Positions 36,982-45,726 of a DNA stretch of 64,000 nucleotides are shown here, in pieces. Numbering within the stretch: the first letter of the stretch is position 1; every line of letters begins with the position of its first letter. The position numbers were made by a program, and so were the translations under genes. The notes beneath the pieces are model-generated. The model was not told the DNA's origin. It searched no databases and saw nothing but the letters and a program-made list of their open reading frames with translations. This stretch comes from Frigidibacter sp. ROC022 (GTDB lineage: Bacteria > Pseudomonadota > Alphaproteobacteria > Rhodobacterales > Rhodobacteraceae), in contig NZ_JANQDU010000002.1 of assembly GCF_024723735.1 (NCBI RefSeq), positions 387,001 through 451,000 on the forward strand. Direction: 5' to 3'.

Positions 36982-37935
36982 ATGCCCGCTGCCGCCTTGC
37001 TGTCGATCGAGAACCTGCATGTCGATGTCGCCGGAACGCCGGTGATCGAAGGCGTCAGCCTGTCGATCGCCCCGGGCGAGATGCTGGGCGTCGTCGGGGA
37101 ATCCGGCTGCGGCAAGTCGGTGACCGCCCTGGCCGCGATGCGGCTGCTGGCCGAGCCGCCGATGCGGGTCTCGGGCGGGGCGATCCGCTTCATGGGCCGT
37201 GATCTGGCGGGGCTGTCGGATATCGAGATGCAGGCCATTCGCGGGCGCGACATGGCGATGATCTTCCAGGAGCCGATGACCAGCCTGAACCCGGTCTTCA
37301 CCGTCGGCGATCAGGTGGCCGAGGTCCTGCACCTGCACAGCGACCTGCCGCCGCGCGCCTGTCTGGACCGTGCCGCGGAACTCTTTGCCACGGTCGGCAT
37401 CCCGGCCCCGGCAGAGGCCCTGAACCGCTATCCTCATCAGATGTCCGGCGGCCAGCGGCAGCGGGTGATGATCGCCATGGCGCTGGCCTGCGGCCCGAAG
37501 CTGCTGGTCGCGGACGAGCCGACGACCGCCCTGGATGTCACCGTTCAGGCACAGATCCTCGACCTGCTGGACCGGCTGCGCCGCGACACCGGGATGGCGG
37601 TTCTGCTGATCACCCATGACCTTGGCGTGGTCTCGCAATATTGCGACCGGGTGGCGGTGATGTATGGCGGGCGGATCGTCGAACAAGCCCCGGCGGCGGA
37701 CCTGTTCGCCCATCCGCGGCACCGCTACACCCGGGCGCTTCTGCGGACCATTCCGGCTTCGAACCCGCCCGGCAGCGCCCTGCCGGCGATCTCGGGCACC
37801 GTGCCGCCGCCCGGGCGCCGCCCTCCGGGCTGCAGCTTTCACCCGCGCTGCACCGCCACCGTCGCCGCATGTGCGCACGACCTGCCCGCCCTGACCGGCG
37901 ACACCCATCTGACCCGCTGCTGGAACCCGGCATGA
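36982..37935 (+). CDS. Peptide-type ABC transporter ATPase (DppD family)
   Basis: A 317-residue ATPase. Walker A is G39-E-S-G-C-G-K-S46, the signature is [16 protein letters not shown], Walker B is [20 protein letters not shown], and the H-loop is [10 protein letters not shown]. The C-terminal oligopeptide-transporter extension with conserved Cys ([10 protein letters not shown]) is present. I chose the ATG at 36982; a GTG at 36928 is a longer alternative with its own purine-rich site. It starts the rightward arm and overlaps the next ATPase by ATGA. Confidence 0.94.
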   Translation: MPAAALLSIENLHVDVAGTPVIEGVSLSIAPGEMLGVVGESGCGKSVTALAAMRLLAEPPMRVSGGAIRFMGRDLAGLSDIEMQAIRGRDMAMIFQEPMTSLNPVFTVGDQVAEVLHLHSDLPPRACLDRAAELFATVGIPAPAEALNRYPHQMSGGQRQRVMIAMALACGPKLLVADEPTTALDVTVQAQILDLLDRLRRDTGMAVLLITHDLGVVSQYCDRVAVMYGGRIVEQAPAADLFAHPRHRYTRALLRTIPASNPPGSALPAISGTVPPPGRRPPGCSFHPRCTATVAACAHDLPALTGDTHLTRCWNPA

Positions 37936-38876
37936 GCCTGCTCGAGATCAAGTCGCTCTCCAAGACCTACCCCGGCCCGGACGGTCGCCGGTTGCACGCG
38001 GTCAGCGAGGTCTCGCTGCGCCTCTCCGAGGGCGAGGTTCTGGGAGTCGTCGGCGAATCCGGCTGCGGAAAATCGACACTGGGAAGGGCTTTGCTGCGGT
38101 TGATCGAGCCCTCGTCCGGCCAGGTCCTGTTCCGCGGCCGCGATCTGACCGCGCTGTCACGGTCCGAAATGCGGCTGGCCCGGCGCGAGATGCAGATCGT
38201 CTTTCAGGACCCGTTCGGCGCCCTCAATCCGCGCCATTCGGTCGGCCGGATCGTCGGAGAGCCGCTTCTGGTCCAGCACCGGATGAGCCGCGCCGAGCGC
38301 CGGGCGCGGGTGGCCGAGACCCTGAGCCTCGTCGGGCTCGACCCCGAGGCCGCCGACAAGTTTCCCCATGAATTCTCGGGCGGGCAGAGGCAGCGGATCG
38401 CCATCGCCCGGGCCATCGTGCTGAACCCGAAGCTGATCGTGGCGGACGAGGCGGTCTCGGCGCTGGATGTCTCGGTCCAGAGCCAGATCATCAACCTGAT
38501 CGCCGACCTGCGGCGACGGCTGGGCCTGTCGCTGATCTTCATCAGCCATGACCTGAGCGTGATCCGCCATGTATCGGACCGGGTGGCGGTGATGTATCTG
38601 GGCCGGATCGTCGAGACCGGCCCGACCGAGGCGCTGATGCAGGAACCGCTGCATCCCTATGCGCAGGCGCTGCTCTCGGCAATTCCGCGTCCCGGCGTGC
38701 CGCGCCCCGAGCGGGCACCGCTGGCCGGAGAGGTGCCCGACCCCTCCGCCCCTCCGCCCGGCTGCGCCTTTCACGGCCGCTGCCCCAGGGCGATGCCGGT
38801 CTGCGCCGAGACACGCCCCGACTTGCGGACGCAGGGCGACACAGGCAGGGAGGTGGCATGTCACCTCTATCCCTGA
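37932..38876 (+). CDS. Peptide-type ABC transporter ATPase (DppF family)
   Basis: A 314-residue ATPase partner of the preceding one. Walker A is G41-E-S-G-C-G-K-S48, followed by the Q-loop region MQIVFQDPFGALNPRHSVG, signature FSGGQRQRIAIARAI, Walker B LIVADEAVSALDVSVQSQII and H-loop FISHDLSVIRHVSD. The C-terminal extension contains GCAFHGRCPRAMPVCAE. It overlaps the downstream hydrolase gene by 19 bases. With the two permeases and the binding protein it completes one importer whose genes are split between both arms. Confidence 0.94.
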   Translation: MSLLEIKSLSKTYPGPDGRRLHAVSEVSLRLSEGEVLGVVGESGCGKSTLGRALLRLIEPSSGQVLFRGRDLTALSRSEMRLARREMQIVFQDPFGALNPRHSVGRIVGEPLLVQHRMSRAERRARVAETLSLVGLDPEAADKFPHEFSGGQRQRIAIARAIVLNPKLIVADEAVSALDVSVQSQIINLIADLRRRLGLSLIFISHDLSVIRHVSDRVAVMYLGRIVETGPTEALMQEPLHPYAQALLSAIPRPGVPRPERAPLAGEVPDPSAPPPGCAFHGRCPRAMPVCAETRPDLRTQGDTGREVACHLYP

Positions 38877-39865
38877 CTGCCCGCGCCGAAGCCGCCTTTG
38901 CCCCGGTCCGCGCCGCCATTGTGGCGGGCCGGATTCCGGGGGCGGTGCTGGGCCTCGTCACCGCCGGGGGCGAGCGGGCGGTGCTGGCCGAGGGTCGGGC
39001 GCAGATCGTCCCCGTCGAGCGACCGATGACGCCCGAGACCTGGTTCGACCTCGCCTCGCTGACCAAGGTGCTGTTCACCACGCCGCGAATCTTGGCCCTG
39101 GCCGAAGCGGGGCGGATCGACCTCGACGCGCCGCTGACCACCGCGCTGCCCGACCTGCGGCAATACGATGCCGAGGCCTGGGAGCGGAAGGTGACCTTTC
39201 GCCAGTGCCTCGGCCATCTGACGCCTTTCCCTGCGGTCGAGCCGATCTATACCTATGGCCGCGACCCCGAGCTGCTGCGCGCCTTCATCCTGCAACGCGA
39301 ATGGCGGCGCGGCGCACCGGTCTATTCCGACATCAACTTCATCCTGCTGGGCCTTGCCCTGGAACGGCTGCACGGCTGCACCCTGCGCGATCTCGACCCC
39401 GGCGCGGGCTATGCCTGGTCGGCGCCGCCCGGGAACGCGGCCGCGACCGAGGATTGCACATGGCGGCATCGGGTGTTGTCGGGCGAGGTCCATGACGACA
39501 ACTGCTCCGCCCTGCAGGGCGCCGGCCATGCCGGGTTGTTCGGCACTGTTTCCGCCTTGTTAGACACTGGTCTTGCCCTGCTGAACGACCAAGGCCCGGT
39601 GGCCCGGCAGATGCGCCAGCCGCTGTCCGAGCGCCGCGCCCATGGTTGGGAGAGACGCTGGACCGGTTGGCCGGGCGGCGATGCGGCCAGCGCGGACTGC
39701 ATCGGTCACACCGGCTTTACCGGCACCGGGCTCTGGATCGACTTTGCCCGCGGCCATGCCTGGACCCTTCTCACCAACCGGATCCATCCGACGCGGCATT
39801 TCGACAGCGGCATCGCCGAACTGCGCCGCAGCGTGGGCGATCTGGTCAGCGAGGCAGCACCATGA
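38858..39865 (+). CDS. Beta-lactamase-fold serine hydrolase, candidate muropeptide amidase
   Basis: A 335-residue penicillin-binding-protein/beta-lactamase superfamily protein without a signal peptide, so it is expected in the cytoplasm. The nucleophile motif is S67-L-T-K70, the second motif Y156-S-D158 and the third HTGFTG near residue 285. The lack of a signal argues against a periplasmic beta-lactamase. In Bacillus subtilis a protein of this fold (AmiE) in the murQ cluster, as I recall, cuts the peptide from MurNAc. The same role fits here because anmK and murQ follow directly. Esterase is an alternative. It overlaps anmK by ATGA. Confidence 0.8.
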   Translation: MSPLSLTARAEAAFAPVRAAIVAGRIPGAVLGLVTAGGERAVLAEGRAQIVPVERPMTPETWFDLASLTKVLFTTPRILALAEAGRIDLDAPLTTALPDLRQYDAEAWERKVTFRQCLGHLTPFPAVEPIYTYGRDPELLRAFILQREWRRGAPVYSDINFILLGLALERLHGCTLRDLDPGAGYAWSAPPGNAAATEDCTWRHRVLSGEVHDDNCSALQGAGHAGLFGTVSALLDTGLALLNDQGPVARQMRQPLSERRAHGWERRWTGWPGGDAASADCIGHTGFTGTGLWIDFARGHAWTLLTNRIHPTRHFDSGIAELRRSVGDLVSEAAP

Positions 39866-40998
39866 CGGATGACGGAATGCACTGGGCGGTCGGGCTGATG
39901 ACCGGGACGGTTCTCGACGGCAATATCGACGTGGCTTTGCTGAGGACCGATGGCGAGGCGATTGCCGAATTCGGCGCCTACCGGCTGGCGCCCTATCCGG
40001 CGGGGCTGAGCGATCTGCTGTTCGCCACGCTCGACGCGGCGCGGCAATGGAATTTCGAGGACCCGGAGCCGGCGATCTTTGCCGAGGCCGAAGAGCGGCT
40101 GACCCGCGCCCAGGCGCAGGCTGTGCGCGATCTCGTCGAAAGCGAAGGGCCCGGGCTGGCCGGGCTGGGGGTCGTCGGCTTTCACGGCCAGACGGTCCTG
40201 CACCGGGGCCGCACCCCGGACCGGATCGGCGCGACGCGGCAGCTGGGCGACGGCGCGCTGATGGCCCGGTTGCTGGGCGTGCCGGTCGCCTATGATTTCC
40301 GCTCGGCCGATGTCGCGGCGGGCGGGCAGGGCGCGCCGCTGGCCGGCAGCTATCACCGGGCGCTGCTGGAGCGGCTGGGCGACACGGGCGGCACCGCGGT
40401 GCTGAATCTCGGCGGCGTGGCCAATGTGACCTGGGCGCGTGGCGACAGCGTGATCTCCTTCGACACCGGCCCGGCCAATGCGCCGATCAACGATTTCGTC
40501 CGCTCCCGCGGCCTGGGCGAGATGGACCGCGACGGGGCGCTGGCAATGGCGGGAACGGTGGATGAACAGGCTCTGAAAAAGGCTCTGGAGCATCCCTATC
40601 TGGCCCGGCCCTATCCGAAATCGCTGGACCGGTTCGATTTCGGCGCCGGTCTGGGCGAGGGGCTGAGCGATGCGGATGGCGCCGCCACGCTCACCGCCTT
40701 CACCTGCGCCGCGGTGGGCCGGGCGCTGGACCTGTTGCCGCAAAGGCCCGAACGGCTGATCGTCTGCGGCGGCGGCCGGCACAACCCGGCGATCATGGCG
40801 ATGCTGCCGACCCGCGCCGGAGTCACCGCCGTCGCCGCCGAAGCGGTCGGCTGGCGTGGCGATGCGATCGAGGCCGAATGTTTCGCCTTTCTGGCACGGC
40901 GCGTGCAACGTGGCCTGCCGATCTCTTTCCCCTCCACCACCGGCGCCCCGCGCCCGCTGACGGGCGGCCGGCTCGCCCTGCCCGAGGAACAAGGATGA
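39862..40998 (+). CDS. anmK: Anhydro-N-acetylmuramic acid kinase AnmK
   Basis: A 378-residue kinase of the ASKHA fold that opens the 1,6-anhydro ring of anhydro-MurNAc and phosphorylates it to MurNAc-6-P. The N-terminal phosphate loop is [17 protein letters not shown], with D19 in the position of the catalytic Asp. Others are [62 protein letters not shown] and [13 protein letters not shown]. It is coupled by ATGA overlaps to the hydrolase and to murQ. AnmK is specific to peptidoglycan recycling, which fixes the theme of the locus. Confidence 0.95.
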   Translation: MTDDGMHWAVGLMTGTVLDGNIDVALLRTDGEAIAEFGAYRLAPYPAGLSDLLFATLDAARQWNFEDPEPAIFAEAEERLTRAQAQAVRDLVESEGPGLAGLGVVGFHGQTVLHRGRTPDRIGATRQLGDGALMARLLGVPVAYDFRSADVAAGGQGAPLAGSYHRALLERLGDTGGTAVLNLGGVANVTWARGDSVISFDTGPANAPINDFVRSRGLGEMDRDGALAMAGTVDEQALKKALEHPYLARPYPKSLDRFDFGAGLGEGLSDADGAATLTAFTCAAVGRALDLLPQRPERLIVCGGGRHNPAIMAMLPTRAGVTAVAAEAVGWRGDAIEAECFAFLARRVQRGLPISFPSTTGAPRPLTGGRLALPEEQG

Positions 40999-41888
40999 CC
41001 CGCGACCCGCGTGAAACCGAAACCGCCTCGTCCCGCTACGCCGCCATCGAGGACTGGCCGACCGGCGATCTGGTCGGCGCCCTGATCGACAGCCAGTATG
41101 CGGCGATCGCGGCGGTGCAGGCGACGCAGGCGGTGATGGGCGAGGCCATCGACCGCGCCACCCTGCGCCTGGCCCGCGGCGGCCGGCTGATCTACATGGG
41201 CGCCGGAACCTCGGGGCGGATCGCGACACAGGACGCGGTGGAACTGCGGCCGACCTTCTCCTGGCCCGAGTCGCGCTCGGTCGTGCTGATGGCGGGCGGC
41301 GAGGCGGCCTTTACCAAGGCCCGCGAAGGCGCCGAGGACAGCGAGGCCGAAGCCGTCGCGGCGCTGGATGCGGCCGGCGTCGGGGAACATGACGTGGTGC
41401 TGGGCCTGGCCGCCAGCGGCACCACGCCCTACACCCTGGCGGGTCTGCGCCATGCCCGGAACCGGGGCGCGCTGGCGATCGGGTTCTCGAACAATCTCGG
41501 CTCTCCGATGCGCGAGGCGGCGACGCTCTGCATCGAGATGGACACCGGGGCCGAGCCGGTCGCGGGCTCGACCCGGATGAAGGCGGGAACGGCGCAGAAA
41601 GTGGCGCTGAACGCCTTTTCGACGGCGGTGATGATCCGGCTTGGCCATGTCTACAAAGGGCTGATGGTCGAAATGAAGCCGACCAATGCCAAGCTGAAGG
41701 CCCGCGCGGTGCGGATCGTCGCCGATCTGACCGGCAAGCCGGAATGGACCGCGACCGAGGCGCTGGATGCCGCCGGCGGCAGCATCAAGCTGGCGGCGAT
41801 CATGCTGTTGCGCGGCTTGTCGCTGAACGATGCCCAGGCGCTTCTGGACCGCGCCTCGGGCAATCTGCGCCGGGCGCTGGAGGGTTGA
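40995..41888 (+). CDS. murQ: N-acetylmuramic acid 6-phosphate etherase MurQ
   Basis: A 297-residue SIS-domain lyase that removes D-lactate from MurNAc-6-P to give GlcNAc-6-P, the NagA substrate. The sugar-phosphate site is [20 protein letters not shown] with candidate catalytic E83, and the second active-site Glu is E114 in [27 protein letters not shown], then [20 protein letters not shown] are family hallmarks. The start overlaps the anmK stop. It closes the rightward arm. Confidence 0.96.
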   Translation: MTRDPRETETASSRYAAIEDWPTGDLVGALIDSQYAAIAAVQATQAVMGEAIDRATLRLARGGRLIYMGAGTSGRIATQDAVELRPTFSWPESRSVVLMAGGEAAFTKAREGAEDSEAEAVAALDAAGVGEHDVVLGLAASGTTPYTLAGLRHARNRGALAIGFSNNLGSPMREAATLCIEMDTGAEPVAGSTRMKAGTAQKVALNAFSTAVMIRLGHVYKGLMVEMKPTNAKLKARAVRIVADLTGKPEWTATEALDAAGGSIKLAAIMLLRGLSLNDAQALLDRASGNLRRALEG

Positions 41889-41964
41889 GGCGACAAGGCG
41901 GGGCAATGATCCTGACGACCGGCCTGCGACCCGCGCCACCCCTTCCCGGCACCGGGTCGCGCAA

Positions 41965-41981
41965 GGGGCGGCGTCCGCCCC
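41965..41981 (+). terminator. GC-rich hairpin between murQ and rnd
   Basis: GGGGCGG/CCGCCCC (41965-41971 and 41975-41981) with loop CGT, about 75 bases after murQ and immediately before the rnd promoter. It has no T-run. It may end the amino-sugar transcript. Confidence 0.45.
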
Positions 41982-41983
41982 GG

Positions 41984-42012
41984 TTGACCACTTGCACCGG
42001 CGGGTCTATCGC
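41984..42012 (+). promoter_or_regulatory. Probable sigma-70 promoter of rnd-kdsD-lpt genes
   Basis: TTGACC (41984-41989), 17-base spacer, TATCGC (42007-42012), ending 29 bases before the rnd ATG. The -35 matches five of six consensus bases. Confidence 0.6.
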
Positions 42013-42041
42013 TCGGCGCAGCATAGAAAGCGGCGGACCGA

Positions 42042-42653
42042 ATGACCAATACCCTTTACCACGGCGACTTGCCGGACGATCTGGACCTTGGCCCCGAGGT
42101 CGCCATCGACTGCGAGACGATGGGTCTGCTGCCGCATCGCGACCGGCTTTGCCTTGTGCAGCTCTCCAGCGGTGACGGCAACGCCCATCTGGTGCAGATC
42201 GCCCCGGGCCAGACCAGCGCGCCGAACCTCGAGCGGCTGCTGAAGGACCCGGATGTGCTGAAGCTGTTCCATTTCGGCCGCTTCGACATCGCGGTGATGT
42301 ATCATGCCTTCGGCGCCCTGGCGGCGCCGGTCTGGTGCACGAAGATCGCCAGCAAGCTGACCCGCACCTATACCGACCGGCACGGGTTGAAGAACCTGCT
42401 CGACGAACTGCTGAAGGTCGATATCTCGAAGCTCCAGCAAAGCTCGGACTGGGGCGCCGAGACACTGACCGAGGCGCAGCTGGAATACGCGGCCTCGGAC
42501 GTGCTCTACCTGCACCGCCTGAAGGCGGCGCTGGAGCCGCGGCTGCGGCGCGAGGACCGGCTGGAAATCGCCGAGGCGAGCTTTGCCTATCTGCCGACCC
42601 GCGCCAGGCTGGACCTGCTGGCCGGCGATCTCTTCGACATCTTCGCGCACTGA
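42042..42653 (+). CDS. rnd: Ribonuclease D (short form)
   Basis: A 203-residue DEDDy 3'-5' exonuclease. The exonuclease motifs are VAIDCETMGL (Exo I, D and E), LFHFGRFDIAVMYH (Exo II, D) and YAASDVLYLHRL (Exo III, Y-x3-D). The protein lacks the HRDC domains of E. coli RNase D, which is normal for alphaproteobacteria. It would trim tRNA or other RNA 3' ends. It is directly followed by kdsD with no gap, and the rnd-kdsD-lptC linkage is common in this order. Confidence 0.92.
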   Translation: MTNTLYHGDLPDDLDLGPEVAIDCETMGLLPHRDRLCLVQLSSGDGNAHLVQIAPGQTSAPNLERLLKDPDVLKLFHFGRFDIAVMYHAFGALAAPVWCTKIASKLTRTYTDRHGLKNLLDELLKVDISKLQQSSDWGAETLTEAQLEYAASDVLYLHRLKAALEPRLRREDRLEIAEASFAYLPTRARLDLLAGDLFDIFAH

Positions 42654-43613
42654 ATGGACCGCGCGGCGCTCATCGCGACGGCCCGCCGGGTCATCGGCGC
42701 CGAGGCCGAGGCGCTGGCGCAGCTGGGCGAGGCGCTGCCGGATGGTTTCGCCGATGCCTGCGCGCTGATGCTGGCGGCGCCGGGGCGGGTCGTGGTCTCG
42801 GGCATGGGCAAGTCGGGCCATGTGGCGCGCAAGATCACGGCCACCCTGGCCTCGACCGGGACGCCGGCGCATTTCGTCCACCCCGCCGAGGCCAGCCATG
42901 GCGACCTGGGGATGATGGCACAGGGCGACGCGGTGCTGGCGCTGTCGAATTCGGGCGAGACGCCGGAACTGGCCGATCTCATCGCCTATACCCGCCGCTT
43001 CGGGATACCGCTGATCGCGATGACGGCGCGGGCCGAAAGCTCGCTGGCGCAGCAGTCCGACGTGCTGCTGACCCTGCCGCAGATGCCCGAAGCCTGCCGC
43101 ACCGGCTATGTCCCCACCACATCGACGACGATGATGCTGGCCCTGGGCGACGCCCTGGCCCTGGCGCTGATGGAGCACCGCGACTTTACCCCGGAACATT
43201 TCCGCACCTTCCATCCCGGCGGCCGGCTGGGCGCGAGGCTGGCGCGTGTCGCCGACCTGATGCATGCCGACCTGCCGCTGGTCGGCACCGACGCGCCGAT
43301 GAGCGAAGCCTTGCTGACCATGTCTGCAAAGGGCTTCGGGGTGGTTGGCGTGACCGATGCAAGAGACTACCTTGAAGGCATCATCACCGATGGCGACCTG
43401 AGACGGCACATGGCCGGATTGCTCGATCGCACGGCGGGCGAAGTGATGACCAGGAAGCCGCTGACCATCGCGCCCGGCGTGCTTGCAGAGGAGGCGGTTC
43501 TGCGGATGACCGAAAGGAAGATCACCAGCCTGTTCGTCGTCGATCCCGACAAGAACGGCGCGGCGGTCGGGCTGATCCATATCCACGACTGCCTGCGCGC
43601 CGGCATCGTCTGA
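42654..43613 (+). CDS. kdsD: D-arabinose 5-phosphate isomerase (KdsD/KpsF)
   Basis: A 319-residue enzyme that makes arabinose-5-P from ribulose-5-P, the first step to Kdo. The SIS domain (about residues 40-175) has GRVVVSGMGKSGHVARKITA, HPAEASHGDLGMM, LALSNSGETPEL and GYVPTTSTTMMLALGDALAL. Two CBS domains follow (about 200-319: LMHADLPLVGTDAPMSEALL and VMTRKPLTIAPGVLAEEAVL). The start is adjacent to the rnd stop. It heads the lipopolysaccharide export genes; kdsB for CMP-Kdo is at 54439. Confidence 0.95.
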   Translation: MDRAALIATARRVIGAEAEALAQLGEALPDGFADACALMLAAPGRVVVSGMGKSGHVARKITATLASTGTPAHFVHPAEASHGDLGMMAQGDAVLALSNSGETPELADLIAYTRRFGIPLIAMTARAESSLAQQSDVLLTLPQMPEACRTGYVPTTSTTMMLALGDALALALMEHRDFTPEHFRTFHPGGRLGARLARVADLMHADLPLVGTDAPMSEALLTMSAKGFGVVGVTDARDYLEGIITDGDLRRHMAGLLDRTAGEVMTRKPLTIAPGVLAEEAVLRMTERKITSLFVVDPDKNGAAVGLIHIHDCLRAGIV

Positions 43614-43614
43614 C

Positions 43615-44214
43615 ATGGCCCATGTCGGCGACGGCCATTCCAGGTTGGTGGCCTGGCTCAAGATCGTGCTGCCGCTGATCGCGCTGGCGATCCTGTCGAC
43701 CCTGTTCTTCGTCTCGCGCAGCATCGACCCCAGCCAGACCATTCCCTATGCCGATGTCGATGTCGAAGGTCTGGCCCGCGACCAGCAGATCGGCGCCCCG
43801 ACCTATACCGGCATGACCGAGGACGGATCGGCGATCCGGATCGCCGCCGACAGCGCCCGGCCCGAGGCCGGCGGCCAGCGGCTGATCGCGACGGCGCCCT
43901 CGGCGCGGATCGAGTTGCCGGGCGGAAGGATCATCGAGATTCATGCAGAAAGCGGCCGGATCGATCGCGACGCCGGCGAAGCCGGGCTGACTGGTGCCGC
44001 GATGATCACCTCGTCCGACGGCTACCGGATCGAGACCGACAGCATCGTCGCCCAGCTCGACCGGACCGGGATGGAAACGGCGGGGCCGGTCAGCGGCACC
44101 GCCCCGTTCGGCGAGATCTCGGCGGGCAGGCTGGTGCTGACCCAAAATCCCGACGGCGGTTACCTTCTTCGTTTTGAGGACGGCGTAAAACTGATATACC
44201 GTCCCGGCACCTGA
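43615..44214 (+). CDS. lptC: LPS export system protein LptC
   Basis: A 199-residue bitopic inner-membrane protein. One helix (LKIVLPLIALAILSTLFFVS, about residues 15-35) precedes a periplasmic beta-jellyroll: LARDQQIGAPTYTGMTEDGS, then PGGRIIEIHAESGRIDRDAG and AAMITSSDGYRIETDSIVA. LptC receives LPS from the LptB2FG extractor and passes it to LptA. LptC is poorly conserved, but topology, the terminal strands and position before lptA make the call firm. Confidence 0.9.
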   Translation: MAHVGDGHSRLVAWLKIVLPLIALAILSTLFFVSRSIDPSQTIPYADVDVEGLARDQQIGAPTYTGMTEDGSAIRIAADSARPEAGGQRLIATAPSARIELPGGRIIEIHAESGRIDRDAGEAGLTGAAMITSSDGYRIETDSIVAQLDRTGMETAGPVSGTAPFGEISAGRLVLTQNPDGGYLLRFEDGVKLIYRPGT

Positions 44215-44225
44215 AGGGGGATGCG

Positions 44226-44738
44226 ATGCGGTTCTTGAATTCGGCCCGTGCCGGAGTGGTAGTGATGGCCCTGTCCATCTGTGGCGGTGCCCTGGCGCAG
44301 GGCGCCAGCTTTCCGTTCGGCGACGGGCTGGCCGGCGATTCCTCGGCCCCGGTCGAGATCGAGGCGGACAGCCTCTCGATCAGCCAGACCGACGGCACCG
44401 CGACCTTTCAGGGCAATGTCCTGGTCGCGCAGGGGGATCTGCGGCTTTCGGCCGGCGCGGTCCGGGTCGAATACAGCGCCGGCACCGACGGCAAGCAGGG
44501 AGATATCAAGACCCTCTTCGCCTCGGGCGGGGTCACGCTGGTCAGCGGCACCGAAGCCGCCGAGGCCAGCGAAGCGGTCTATGCCGTCGATACCGGCATC
44601 GTGACGATGACCGGCAAGGTGCTGCTGACCCAGGGACGCAACGTCATCTCGGGCGAGAAGCTGCGGGTCGATCTCGGCTCTGGCACCGGAACCATGGAAG
44701 GTCGGGTCCGCACCGTTCTGCAGCCCGGCGACAACTGA
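44226..44738 (+). CDS. lptA: LPS transport periplasmic protein LptA
   Basis: A 170-residue secreted protein. A Sec signal (GVVVMALSICGGALAQG) is followed by the OstA-like beta-jellyroll: PVEIEADSLSISQTDGTATF, then QGNVLVAQGDLRLSAGAVRV, AVYAVDTGIVTMTGKVLLTQ and NVISGEKLRVDLGSGTGTME. LptA forms the bridge across the periplasm between LptC and LptD. It lies 11 bases after lptC and one base before lptB. Confidence 0.95.
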   Translation: MRFLNSARAGVVVMALSICGGALAQGASFPFGDGLAGDSSAPVEIEADSLSISQTDGTATFQGNVLVAQGDLRLSAGAVRVEYSAGTDGKQGDIKTLFASGGVTLVSGTEAAEASEAVYAVDTGIVTMTGKVLLTQGRNVISGEKLRVDLGSGTGTMEGRVRTVLQPGDN

Positions 44739-44739
44739 G

Positions 44740-45501
44740 ATGGCGCCGACACCCGATCTGACCGTCAAGGCCGGCCAGCCGGGCCTGCATGTGCTCAACC
44801 TGCGCAAGAGCTACCGCAAGAAGACCGTGATCCGCGATGTCACGCTGGATCTGCAGCGCGGCGAGGTGGTCGCGGTGCTGGGGCCCAACGGCTCGGGCAA
44901 GACCACCTGTTTCTACGCCATCGCCGGCCTGCTGACGCCCGAGGGCGGGCAGGTCGTGATCGACGGCAAGGATGTCACCCTGCTGCCGATGTATCGTCGC
45001 GCCCGGCTGGGGATCGGCTATCTTCCGCAGGAAATGTCGATCTTTCGCGGCCTCTCGGTCGAAGACAACATCCTGGCGATCCTGGAGATTGCCGAATCCG
45101 ATCGCACGCGGCGCCGCGAATCCCTGGAGGAGCTGCTGAGCGAGTTCTCGATCACCCATCTCCGGCGCGCCTCGGCCCTGTCGCTGTCGGGCGGTGAGCG
45201 GCGCCGGGTCGAGATTGCCCGCTGCCTGGCCGCCAATCCGAAATATGTCCTGCTGGACGAACCCTTCGCCGGGGTGGACCCGATCTCGGTGGCCGAGATT
45301 CGCGGGTTGGTGACCGACCTCAAGACCCGCGGGCTGGGGGTCCTGATTACCGATCACAACGTCCGTGAAACTCTGGAAATCGTTGATCGCGCATATATCT
45401 TGCATGATGGCAAAGTGTTGATGTCGGGCACGGCGGATGAGGTGATCCGGGACGAGAATGTTCGCCGGGTCTACCTTGGCCACTCCTTCCGCATCACCTG
45501 A
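44740..45501 (+). CDS. lptB: LPS export ABC transporter ATPase LptB
   Basis: A 253-residue ATPase that powers LPS extraction. Walker A is G48-P-N-G-S-G-K-T55, the signature SLSGGERRRVEIARCLA, Walker B YVLLDEPFAGVDPISVAEIR, and the H-loop VLITDHNVRETLEIVDRAYI. The segment GIGYLPQEMSIFRGLSVEDN and the C-terminal NVRRVYLGHSFRI are typical of LptB. It has an N-terminal extension of about 12 residues. LptF and LptG are not in the window. Confidence 0.97.
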   Translation: MAPTPDLTVKAGQPGLHVLNLRKSYRKKTVIRDVTLDLQRGEVVAVLGPNGSGKTTCFYAIAGLLTPEGGQVVIDGKDVTLLPMYRRARLGIGYLPQEMSIFRGLSVEDNILAILEIAESDRTRRRESLEELLSEFSITHLRRASALSLSGGERRRVEIARCLAANPKYVLLDEPFAGVDPISVAEIRGLVTDLKTRGLGVLITDHNVRETLEIVDRAYILHDGKVLMSGTADEVIRDENVRRVYLGHSFRIT

Positions 45502-45521
45502 AACCGGGCGCTGGACCGCAG

Positions 45522-45551
45522 TTGACAGCTGACGGCGAAGCGGCTCCAAAT
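45522..45551 (+). promoter_or_regulatory. Possible promoter upstream of hpf
   Basis: A perfect -35 TTGACA (45522-45527) is followed after 18 bases by the weak -10 CCAAAT (45546-45551). It is in the 225-base gap after lptB, where rpoN stands in many other proteobacteria. It would allow hpf-ptsN expression apart from the lpt genes. Confidence 0.35.
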
Positions 45552-45726
45552 GGGGTAATGCATGAACCGCGATCCATCGTTCGTGCGCGGTCCGAGACCG
45601 GACCCGACACCCGGACAGACCGGCCCGCACCGGGTTGCGGTTGCCTTGCCCCCCTTTTTGACCACCGACCGGAAACCACCGCGGCCGTCGCCGCGGCCGG
45701 TCCGGCCTGAATACCAGGAACAGATC

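Noticed and set aside
45562-45726. A 55-residue N-terminal extension of HPF
   Set aside because: It is Pro/Arg-rich, unlike the family, and the internal ATG at 45727 has a good ribosome-binding site and yields the canonical start.
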